A stretch of 12,928 nt of DNA from Solirubrobacterales bacterium (GTDB lineage: Bacteria > Actinomycetota > Thermoleophilia > Solirubrobacterales > Solirubrobacteraceae): contig JAATFK010000707.1 of the NCBI GenBank assembly GCA_015655225.1, positions 1 to 12,928 of the forward strand, written 5' to 3'. The notes beneath the pieces were generated by a model. It worked only from the letters and a program-made list of their open reading frames with translations, searched no databases and was not told where the DNA came from. Within the stretch, counting starts at the first letter, position 1, and each line of letters begins with the position of its first letter. A program made the translations under genes and the position numbers. Shown here piece after piece: positions 6,833-12,412 of the stretch.

Positions 6833-6875
6833 CCGGCGCGGCGGGAGGGGAGCGCGGGCTCCCCTCCCGCGCCGG
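6833..6875 (+). terminator. Very strong GC hairpin (terminator or RNA structure)
   Basis: The core is a perfect 13-base stem, GCGGGAGGGGAGC (6841-6853) with GCTCCCCTCCCGC (6858-6870), around the loop GCGG. With a 3-base bulge on the left arm the pairing extends outward to CCGG on both sides, 18 pairs in all. No T-run follows. It is nearly symmetric, so it would form on either strand. It may be a T-less terminator isolating the downstream pair of genes, or part of a longer structured RNA. Confidence 0.5.
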
Positions 6876-6878
6876 TCT

Positions 6879-6921
6879 GGGATCGCGCGACGGTCGCACG
6901 CAACTTCCCGCCCGCGATCCC
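6879..6921 (+). repeat. Second inverted repeat in the 6650-7000 gap
   Basis: GGGATCGCG (6879-6887) and CGCGATCCC (6913-6921) are perfect complements separated by 25 bases. The arms start only 3 bases after the strong hairpin at 6833-6875, so the two would stack in tandem in RNA. Confidence 0.4.
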
Positions 6922-6955
6922 GTTCCAGGAGGCGAGCGCGTCGCCGGTCCCTTGC

Positions 6956-6961
6956 TAGCGT
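6956..6961 (+). promoter_or_regulatory. Putative -10 box for the secreted protein/ligase pair
   Basis: TAGCGT sits within GCTAGCGTTG (6954-6963). The same 10 bases occur on the minus strand upstream of the glycosylphosphotransferase gene (12352-12361). Predicted transcription start is near 6968, about 33 bases before the ATG at 7001. No clear -35 box and no Shine-Dalgarno sequence were found before the ATG. Confidence 0.4.
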
Positions 6962-7000
6962 TGGGGTCTTCGGCGAGGCCGCTCGCGTCGAATCTCCCTC

Positions 7001-7684
7001 ATGCGCAGGCTCTTCCTCCCCATCGCGATCCTCCTCGCCGCGCTCGCGGCCGTGCTGCCGGCGACCGCCGGCGCGGTCTCGTCGAGCACGATCTACACCG
7101 ACTGCTCGCACTCCTCGACGGGCCTCTTGATCGGCACGTACCCGAAGTCGGCGCTGAAGAAGGCGCTCGACAGCATGCCGACCGACATCTCGGAGTACAG
7201 CGGCTGCTACGACGCGATCAAGCAGGCGCTGCTCGGCGCCAGCGCCGCGAGAGCGCACAGCACGACCGGCTCCAGCGGCCCCAACGCCAGCAGCCCCACC
7301 AGCGGCGGCTCCGGCGGGAGCAGCGCCGGCGGTGGCAGCGCGGGCGCGCCGACGACGAGCGGCGGCAGCACCGGCGGCTCGGCGGGCGGCACGTCGAGCA
7401 CCCCCGCGAACCCGTCGGGCGCGCTCGACAGCGCCGGCTCGGCCGGCACGAGTGCCGCGGCGGCCGCCGCGGCCGCGACGCCCGCGCAGCAGCACGTCGG
7501 CACGAACGCGCCCGTCAAGCTCGCCGGCGCCGAGATCAGCCCGGGCACGCTTCCCGCGATCACGCGCGACGGCCACGCCCTCCCGACCGCCGTGATCGTC
7601 TTCCTCGCCCTGCTCGGCGCCGGCGGACTGGCGATCGCGGGCTCGACCCTCGGGCGACGTGTCCTCGCTCGCCGCAGACCCTAG
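7001..7684 (+). CDS. Secreted, C-terminally anchored Gly/Ser-rich protein of unknown function
   Basis: I do not recognise a characterised family. The 227-residue protein has a clear signal peptide (MRRLF, a hydrophobic core at 6-20, likely cleavage after AGA at 23-25). A compact module at about 26-80 follows, with two cysteines (C35, C69) that could form a disulfide. It includes GTYPKSALKKALDSMPTDISEYSGC; similar small modules are, as far as I recall, common among hypothetical proteins of Thermoleophilia. Residues 85-160 are a Gly/Ser/Thr/Ala-rich linker ending in a run of eight alanines. A hydrophobic segment at 194-214 and a basic tail GRRVLARRRP complete it, giving an outside-facing, membrane-anchored layout. 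The linker could be glycosylated. It overlaps the following ligase-like gene by 26 bases, so the two are probably coupled and may cooperate. The start fits the signal peptide exactly. Confidence 0.75.
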   Translation: MRRLFLPIAILLAALAAVLPATAGAVSSSTIYTDCSHSSTGLLIGTYPKSALKKALDSMPTDISEYSGCYDAIKQALLGASAARAHSTTGSSGPNASSPTSGGSGGSSAGGGSAGAPTTSGGSTGGSAGGTSSTPANPSGALDSAGSAGTSAAAAAAAATPAQQHVGTNAPVKLAGAEISPGTLPAITRDGHALPTAVIVFLALLGAGGLAIAGSTLGRRVLARRRP

Positions 7685-9971
7685 GCCGGAGCCGGCGGAG
7701 GCGAGGGCGACACCGCCCGCCCGCCCGCTCCTCCGCTGGCTCGGCGCCCATCCCGACCCCCCGATCGCCGTCGCGCTCGCGGCGCTGCTGCTCGGGGCCG
7801 TCTTCGTCGCGCGCGGCTTCACCGCCGACAACGGCCCGGTCGGGCGCCTCACGACGACCGAGATCGCCGTCACGCTGCTCGGCGAGCTCGCCGCGACGGT
7901 CGCGGCGCTCGTGGCCCCGACCGGCCGGCGGCTGTGGGGCGGCGTCACCGTCCTGCTGCTGGCCGCGCTGACCGCCTACACGGCGCTCTCGATCATCTGG
8001 GCGATCGAGCCCGCGGGCGCGTGGGACGAGGCGAACCTCGCGCTCAGCTACTTCGCCGCGTTCGCGGGCGCCGCCGCGCTCGTGCGCGTCGCGCCGGCGC
8101 GCTGGAGAGCGCTGCTCGGCGCGCTCGTCCTGACGGCGGTCGTCGTCTCCGCCTACTCGCTGCTGACGAAGGTCTACCCGTCGATCGTCGCGGCCGCCTC
8201 CTACGCGCGCCTGCGGGCGCCGTTCGACTACTGGAACGCGGTCGGGCTGATGGCGGTGCTGGGGATCCCCGGCTGCCTCTGGCTCGGCGCGCGTCGCGAC
8301 GGCCACCCCGTGCTCGGCGCGCTCGCGGTGCCGGGGCTCGGCGTGCTGCTGACGGCGGTCGTGCTGTCGGTCGGCCGCGGGGCGCTGCTGGCGACGCTGT
8401 TCGTGCTCGTGCTGTGGTTCGCGGCCGTGCCGCTGCGACTGCGCAGCGCCGCGGTGCTCGCGACCGCGGGCGCCGGCGCGGCGATCGTGTCCGTCTGGGC
8501 GCTCTCGAACGACGCGCTGTCGAAGGACGGGGTCCCACAGGCGATCGCCGCGCGCGCCGGGCACAACCTCGGGCTGCTGCTGGTGGCGATGGTGATCGTC
8601 TTGGCGGTCGCGGGCCTGTTCCTCTCCTTCGCGATGGCGCGCTCGGCGATCCCGCCGCTGGGCCGGCGCCGGCTGGGGACGCTCGTGCTCGTGCTGGTCG
8701 CGCTCGTGCCGCTCGCGGGGATCGCCAGACTGGCGACCTCGGATCGTGGCCTGACGGGCTCGATCTCGCACGGCTGGCGGCAGCTGACCGATCCCAACGC
8801 GGTGCAGCCGGGCAACGACCCGAGCCGGATCGCGTCGGTCGGGAGCGTCCGCGCGCGCTACTGGAACGACGCCATCACGGTCGGGAAGCGGGCGCCGTGG
8901 ACCGGCGTCGGCGCGAACGGCTACGCGACCGCACGCGACGCGCTGCAGCCGACGCAGCTGCGGGTGACGCACGCGCACGGCTACGTGGCGCAGACGTTCG
9001 CCGACCTCGGCCTGATCGGGCTCGGCCTCAACGCCCTCGTGCTGGTCGCCTGGCTCGTCGCCGCCGGACGGGCGACCGCCCTGCGACGACCGCGATGGCT
9101 GCGCTGGCCGCGGACGTGGGCGATCCCGGGGCCGTGGGGCCGTCCGGCCGCGTCTGCCGCGCCAGCCGCCGCCGCGCCCGCCACCTACGCCCCGGCCCTC
9201 GGCGCGGGGACGCCCGCGGCCGCCGCGTACACGCCCGCGCCCGCCGCGTATGCGCCCGCCCCCGCGTACGCGCCGGCCCTCGCCGCACCGGCCGCCCACG
9301 CGCCGGCCCTCGCCACCCCGGCCCCCATCCCCGAGGCGACTCCCGAGCGGATCGGCCTGATGGCCCTCGCGATCACCGCGCTCGCGTTCTGCTTCCACTC
9401 GGCGATCGACTGGACCTACTACATCCCCGGCGACGCGCTGGTCGCCTGCCTCGCCGCGGGCTGGGTGGCGGGCCGTGGCCCGCTCGCCGACGTGCCGCCG
9501 GCCGGGCGACTGCCGCGCGGCTGGCGGATCGATCTGACACGCCTCGCGGTCGCCGTCACCGTGCTCGCCGCCGGCCTCGCGGCCGCGTGGGTCATCTATC
9601 AGCCGCAGCGCTCCGCGAACGCGAGCGGCGCGTCACTCGACGCGCTCTTCGACGGCCACGACGCGGCCGCCGTCAAGCTCGCCCAGAAGGCAGCGGACAT
9701 CAATCCGCTGTCGGTCGACCCGCTCGAGAGCCTCGCCTCCGCGCAGCAGGCGCAGAACCAGCCGGCTGCCGCGCTGGGGACGCTCGAACGCGCCGTCAGA
9801 CTGCAGCTGGCGAACCCCGAGCCCTGGCTCCAGCTCGGCACGCTCCAGCTCCAGCAGGGCCAGGCGAGAGACGCGGTCACGACGCTCGCGGCCGCGCTCT
9901 ACCTCGACCCCAGATCGCCGATCGCGCAGGACGAGTACGACAGAGCGCTCGCGGTCGCCAGCGGCGGCTAG
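7659..9971 (+). CDS. O-antigen ligase/polymerase-like membrane protein with C-terminal TPR domain
   Basis: Wzy_C/WaaL-type proteins polymerise or transfer lipid-linked glycans on the outer face of the membrane. This 770-residue protein has many membrane spans from about 36 to 470. SVGRGALLA at 237-245 carries a conserved-type Arg (R240). The large external loop contains RYWNDAI at 400-406, GVGANGY at 416-422 and THAHGYVAQTFADLGLIGLG at 437-456, with H438 and H440 in the position of the essential His. After span 451-469 comes a basic loop and an unusual Ala/Pro-rich insert with YAPA-like repeats (about 497-560). Three more spans follow (about 566-582, 590-604, 626-646), then TPR-like repeats (about 661-755; NPEPWLQLGTLQLQQGQARDAVTTL is typical). 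By the positive-inside rule the TPR part is outside. Start is GTG 7659, inside the preceding gene. Polymerase versus ligase (glycan or protein acceptor) cannot be settled from sequence. Confidence 0.85.
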   Translation: MSSLAADPRPEPAEARATPPARPLLRWLGAHPDPPIAVALAALLLGAVFVARGFTADNGPVGRLTTTEIAVTLLGELAATVAALVAPTGRRLWGGVTVLLLAALTAYTALSIIWAIEPAGAWDEANLALSYFAAFAGAAALVRVAPARWRALLGALVLTAVVVSAYSLLTKVYPSIVAAASYARLRAPFDYWNAVGLMAVLGIPGCLWLGARRDGHPVLGALAVPGLGVLLTAVVLSVGRGALLATLFVLVLWFAAVPLRLRSAAVLATAGAGAAIVSVWALSNDALSKDGVPQAIAARAGHNLGLLLVAMVIVLAVAGLFLSFAMARSAIPPLGRRRLGTLVLVLVALVPLAGIARLATSDRGLTGSISHGWRQLTDPNAVQPGNDPSRIASVGSVRARYWNDAITVGKRAPWTGVGANGYATARDALQPTQLRVTHAHGYVAQTFADLGLIGLGLNALVLVAWLVAAGRATALRRPRWLRWPRTWAIPGPWGRPAASAAPAAAAPATYAPALGAGTPAAAAYTPAPAAYAPAPAYAPALAAPAAHAPALATPAPIPEATPERIGLMALAITALAFCFHSAIDWTYYIPGDALVACLAAGWVAGRGPLADVPPAGRLPRGWRIDLTRLAVAVTVLAAGLAAAWVIYQPQRSANASGASLDALFDGHDAAAVKLAQKAADINPLSVDPLESLASAQQAQNQPAAALGTLERAVRLQLANPEPWLQLGTLQLQQGQARDAVTTLAAALYLDPRSPIAQDEYDRALAVASGG
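9141..9338 (+). repeat. Ala/Pro-rich repeat tract inside the ligase-like gene
   Basis: This segment encodes residues about 495-560, built of imperfect YAPA, YTPAP and HAPAL units. The DNA repeats are degenerate (GCGTATGCGCCC, GCGTACGCGCCG and similar). The predicted protein segment is flexible and probably cytosolic, between two membrane spans. Such tracts vary in length easily by slippage. Confidence 0.6.
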
Positions 9972-9998
9972 CGGCGGCAGGCAAGAGAACGCCGCCGC
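9971..9998 (+). terminator. Putative hairpin after the ligase-like gene
   Basis: GCGGCGGC (9971-9978) is complementary to GCCGCCGC (9991-9998) around a 12-base loop. A second copy of GCGGCGGC at 9961-9968 overlaps the coding end and could pair instead. No T-run follows. It is a plausible terminator by position. Confidence 0.4.
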
Positions 9999-10024
9999 GC
10001 CAGGCGCGCTGTGCCACTTCCCGG

Positions 10025-10052
10025 TTGATCACGACGGGCCGTCATCCATAGT
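10025..10052 (+). promoter_or_regulatory. Putative housekeeping-type promoter of the GntR-type regulator
   Basis: TTGATC (10025-10030) and CATAGT (10047-10052) are 16 bases apart and each matches 4 of 6 consensus bases, the best -35/-10 pair in the window. Transcription would start near 10059, leaving a leader of about 55 bases. A second candidate -10, TATGTT at 10075-10080, lies nearer the gene. The surrounding bases 10040-10113 are distinctly richer in A/T than the rest of the window. Confidence 0.45.
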
Positions 10053-10095
10053 TTTGCGAGTATTACGCCACTTCTATGTTGCAATTCGCGCCAAG

Positions 10096-10113
10096 AGTTG
10101 ATGAACTGATCAC
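10096..10113 (+). promoter_or_regulatory. Possible operator next to the regulator's start codon
   Basis: TGAT, 6 bases, ATCA forms a short dyad within GTTGATGAACTGATCAC, immediately before the ATG at 10114. Its position fits autoregulation by a FadR-type dimer, but the half-sites are only 4 bases and the flanks do not match, so this is tentative. Confidence 0.25.
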
Positions 10114-10788
10114 ATGACCCGCCTGCATCGGGAGCTTCTTGCCGACCTGACGGACCAGATCGTGGGCGGACAGCTCGCACCAGGGACGAGACTCCCGCGC
10201 GAGCTCGACTTGACGGTCGAGTACGACGTCAGCCGGGGGATCGTGCGCGAGGGCCTGCGGGCGCTGGAGGAGCGCGGCCTGATCGAGGTCAAGCACGGCC
10301 GCGGCGCGACCGTTCGCGACCCCGGCGACTGGAACGTGCTCGATCCCGACGTCGCGATCGCGTTCGGGAAGAGCGGTGGCGGCCACCTCCCGGCAGACGC
10401 GCTCGCGTGTCTCCCGTTTCTGGAAACGCCGGCGTCTGGCGAGGCCGCGACCGCCGCCACGGCCGCGGATCTCGACGCGATGCGCCGCGAGCTGGAGGCG
10501 ATGCGCGACGCCGGCGAGAACAGCGCGCGCCACCGCGACGCCCGCATCGGCTTCCACCGCATCCTCCTGCGCACCGCCCGCAACCCGATGCTGACCGCGA
10601 TCGGCGAGCGCCTGCACCAGACGATCCCGGACGTCGCGAGCGACGCCCACGCCTCCGACCTGAGCGCCCACCAGCGGATCTACGACGCGATCGAGCGCCA
10701 CGACCCGAGCGCGGCACGCGATGCGATGGACGCCTACCTCAGCGGACTCGGGGCACGACTCGGCGACGTCAAGGCGCGACGACGTTGA
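10114..10788 (+). CDS. GntR family transcriptional regulator, FadR/FCD type
   Basis: A 224-residue DNA-binding regulator. Residues 6-67 form the GntR winged helix-turn-helix: LLADLTDQIVGGQLAPGTRLP, then RELDLTVEYDVSRGIVREGLRALEERGLIEVKHGRGATV with the usual SRGIVREGLRALEERGLI recognition helix. The C-terminal half (about 100-215) fits the all-helical FCD effector domain: DLDAMRRELEAM, HRDARIGFHRILLRTARNPML at 140-160, and SAHQRIYDAIERHDPSAARDAM at 184-205. H148 and H186 fit two of the metal-ligand positions; the expected last His after the final M-x-x is Y208, so the ligand set may be altered. The usual VRRxLE at the start of FCD is also changed (PFLETP). FCD regulators commonly sense small acids or sugar acids. 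It has its own AT-rich promoter region and converges with the glycosylphosphotransferase gene; control of this locus is a guess. Confidence 0.88.
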   Translation: MTRLHRELLADLTDQIVGGQLAPGTRLPRELDLTVEYDVSRGIVREGLRALEERGLIEVKHGRGATVRDPGDWNVLDPDVAIAFGKSGGGHLPADALACLPFLETPASGEAATAATAADLDAMRRELEAMRDAGENSARHRDARIGFHRILLRTARNPMLTAIGERLHQTIPDVASDAHASDLSAHQRIYDAIERHDPSAARDAMDAYLSGLGARLGDVKARRR

Positions 10789-10790
10789 AT

Positions 10791-10805
10791 CGACGCGGCG
10801 CGTCG
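10791..10805. terminator. Possible bidirectional terminator between convergent genes
   Basis: CGACGC and GCGTCG form a 6-base stem around GGC in the 19-base gap between the convergent stop codons (10788 and 10808). The stem is short and has no T-run, so only its position supports it. Confidence 0.3.
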
Positions 10806-10807
10806 CG

Positions 10808-12328
10808 CTAGAACGCCCCGCGTCTCGTCAGCACGGCCGGGATCGTGCGCAGCAGGATCACGAGGTCGAGCGCGACCGACCAGCGCTCGAGGTAGAGGAA
10901 GTCGAGCCGCACGAGGTCGTCGAAGTCGAGGTCGGAGCGTCCCGAGACCTGCCACAGGCCGGTGATGCCGGGGAGCACGAGGTAGCGCTTCTTGTGCCAC
11001 TGCTCGAGTCTCTCGAAGTCCCGTAGCGGCAGCGGACGCGGCCCGACCAGCGACATCTCGCCGCGCAGCACGTTGATCAGCTGCGGCAGCTCGTCGAACG
11101 AGAAGCGCCGGAGGAGGCGGCCGACGGTCGTCAGGCGCGGGTCGTCGCGGATCTTGAAGAGCGCGCCGTCGGCCTCGTTCATCGCCTCCAGGTCCTCCTG
11201 CACCTGCTCCGCGTCGTCGTGCATCGTGCGGAACTTGAGGCAGTCGAACGGCAGGCCGCCCATGCCGGGACGGATCGAGCGGTAGAGGATCGGCCCGCGC
11301 GAGGTGAAGCGCACCGCGAGCGCGATCACGATCAGCAGCGGCGACAGCAGGAACATGATGAGCGACGCGCCGACGAGGTCGAACGCGCGCTTGAGCGCGT
11401 AGTCGATCCCCTCGAAGACGGGCGGGCGGAGCGTGAAGAGCGGGACCGACTGACCCGGCACGAACTCGGCGCGCTGTACCAGGATCTCCATCGTCGAGGG
11501 CGCGATGTGGACGTCGACGCCGCGGCGGTGGCAGAGGTCGACCAGCTCGACCGCCTGCTCCTGCGGGAAGTCGGGATCGGCGATGATCACCTCGCCGACG
11601 CGGTCGCGGTCGAGCACCTCGCCCAGCTCCGCGAGCGTGCCGAGCGAGCGCAGGCCGTTGTCGGGACGGGGCGTCAGCGAGATGTAGCCGACCGCCTCGA
11701 CCTCCGCGCCGGGCGAGGCGGCAAGCGCGTGCGCGACCGCGTCGATGTGCTTGCCGGAGCCGACCAGCAGCGCGCGGCGGCGGTAGCCGGCCTTGCTCAG
11801 CAGCCAGCCCGTCACCTGCGTGTGCGTCCACCGCAGCGACGAGATGTAGACGATCGCGAAGCCGAGCGAGGCGTAGAAAATGTAGAAGCTCTGGTAGTGC
11901 TGGCCGCTGGCGATCGCGAAGATCACGGCGACGACCATCACCTGGAAGAGCGAGCCGACGATCCGCGTCAGGCCCGGCCGGCGCGGGCGATCGGCGTACA
12001 GGTCCGAGCGGGCGAACAGCAGCACCGTCACGAGGACCGCGAACGCGAGCGAGTCGCGCGTCTGCCCGGAGGCGAGGTGGACGCTGTGGCTGAAGGCGCC
12101 GTTGTCCTTGATCACGGCCTTCAGCAGCAGCGCCGTGAAGAGGGCGAGCCAGACGCCCGCGAAGTCGATCGCCAGCAGCGACGCGATCCGCAGCAGTCTG
12201 CGGAGCGTCTCGAGGCGCAGAAGGAACGACAGGACTGGCGGTCGCTTGCGTCGGACATCGCGCTCGGGCAGGACCGCCACCGCTACTCCAGGCTTCTTCT
12301 GTTCGTAGTTCAGGGCGCCGTTCGCCAC
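10808..12328 (-). CDS. Polyprenyl-phosphate sugar-1-phosphate transferase (initiating glycosylphosphotransferase, WbaP/WcaJ type)
   Basis: This enzyme starts glycan assembly by moving a hexose-1-phosphate from a UDP-sugar to undecaprenyl phosphate at the inner membrane face. From GTG 12328 the protein is 506 residues. Several hydrophobic spans lie within about 45-165. A Rossmann-like domain (RRALLVGSGKHI at 184-195, EVIIADPDF at 246-254) follows. The catalytic module runs from about 314 to the end: KRAFDLVGASLIMFLLSPLL, LKFRTMHDDAE at 364-374, DELPQLINVLRGEMSLVGPRPLP around 412-434 and LPGITGLWQVSGRS around 452-465, all signatures of bacterial sugar transferases. The frame is open to GTG 12400, but GTG 12328 has GGAGGT 10 bases upstream and a TAGCGT -10 box behind that, so I prefer it. 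Glucose versus galactose specificity is not readable. It follows the epimerase-like gene on the same strand. Confidence 0.93.
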   Translation of the reverse strand: MANGALNYEQKKPGVAVAVLPERDVRRKRPPVLSFLLRLETLRRLLRIASLLAIDFAGVWLALFTALLLKAVIKDNGAFSHSVHLASGQTRDSLAFAVLVTVLLFARSDLYADRPRRPGLTRIVGSLFQVMVVAVIFAIASGQHYQSFYIFYASLGFAIVYISSLRWTHTQVTGWLLSKAGYRRRALLVGSGKHIDAVAHALAASPGAEVEAVGYISLTPRPDNGLRSLGTLAELGEVLDRDRVGEVIIADPDFPQEQAVELVDLCHRRGVDVHIAPSTMEILVQRAEFVPGQSVPLFTLRPPVFEGIDYALKRAFDLVGASLIMFLLSPLLIVIALAVRFTSRGPILYRSIRPGMGGLPFDCLKFRTMHDDAEQVQEDLEAMNEADGALFKIRDDPRLTTVGRLLRRFSFDELPQLINVLRGEMSLVGPRPLPLRDFERLEQWHKKRYLVLPGITGLWQVSGRSDLDFDDLVRLDFLYLERWSVALDLVILLRTIPAVLTRRGAF

Positions 12329-12338
12329 TGTTTCGTGC

Positions 12339-12344
12339 ACCTCC
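12339..12344 (-). promoter_or_regulatory. Shine-Dalgarno site deciding the glycosylphosphotransferase start
   Basis: On the minus strand GGAGGT lies 10 bases before GTG 12328. It is the strongest ribosome site in the window and argues against the longer frame starting at 12400. Confidence 0.65.
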
Positions 12345-12353
12345 AGCACTACA

Positions 12354-12359
12354 ACGCTA
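12354..12359 (-). promoter_or_regulatory. Putative -10 box of the glycosylphosphotransferase gene
   Basis: TAGCGT (minus strand) within GCTAGCGTTG predicts transcription start near 12347, giving a leader of about 19 bases that contains the GGAGGT site. The longer GTG start at 12400 would lie upstream of this promoter. The 10-base context is identical to that at 6954-6963. Confidence 0.45.
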
Positions 12360-12362
12360 GCG

Positions 12363-12393
12363 CCGGCCGGATGTTCCGTACTTTCTCGGCCGG
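12363..12393 (-). repeat. Inverted repeat upstream of the glycosylphosphotransferase promoter
   Basis: CCGGCCG (12363-12369) and CGGCCGG (12387-12393) are 7-base complements separated by 17 comparatively A/T-rich bases. The repeat is between the epimerase-like gene's stop and the putative -10 box. It could be a terminator for the upstream gene or an operator; no T-run is present. Confidence 0.35.
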
Positions 12394-12412
12394 GCTGCAC
12401 GTTCCTGTGCGC

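Larger units (their letters stand above)
6672..7000 (+). other. Structured, apparently noncoding gap before the secreted-protein gene
   Basis: No convincing gene was found in these roughly 330 bases. The left part holds a short AT-rich patch (TGGTTTATTGGT, near 6681-6692) and the 7-base inverted pair CAGACGT (6718-6724) and ACGTCTG (6756-6762). Two further inverted repeats lie at 6833-6875 and 6879-6921, and a candidate -10 box at 6956. An ATG at 6702 opens a frame preceded by GGTGAGG, but it reads straight through the hairpins and gives only Arg/Ser/Gly-rich low-complexity sequence, so I do not call it. The gap could be a long 5' leader, a terminator plus promoter, or hold a small RNA. Confidence 0.45.

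Noticed and set aside
6702..7000. Possible small gene starting at ATG 6702 with GGTGAGG upstream
   Set aside because: The frame reads through strong hairpins, has Arg/Ser-rich low-complexity content and continues out of frame into the secreted-protein gene.
6650..7000. Cyclic-di-GMP or cyclic-di-AMP riboswitch
   Set aside because: I looked for the conserved core sequences of both classes and did not find them.
7580..7594. LPTAV and LPAIT in the secreted protein as a sortase signal
   Set aside because: Neither matches LPxTG or LAxTG, and the following membrane segment begins directly at LPTAV; ordinary membrane anchoring explains it.
7560..9398. 612-residue antisense open frame opposite the ligase-like gene
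   Set aside because: Low-complexity Arg/Gly/His composition and no motif; it mirrors the codon bias of the sense gene.
10734..11831. Antisense-frame product overlapping the glycosylphosphotransferase on the same strand
   Set aside because: It is a frame-shifted shadow; the sugar transferase motifs run uninterrupted in the other frame.
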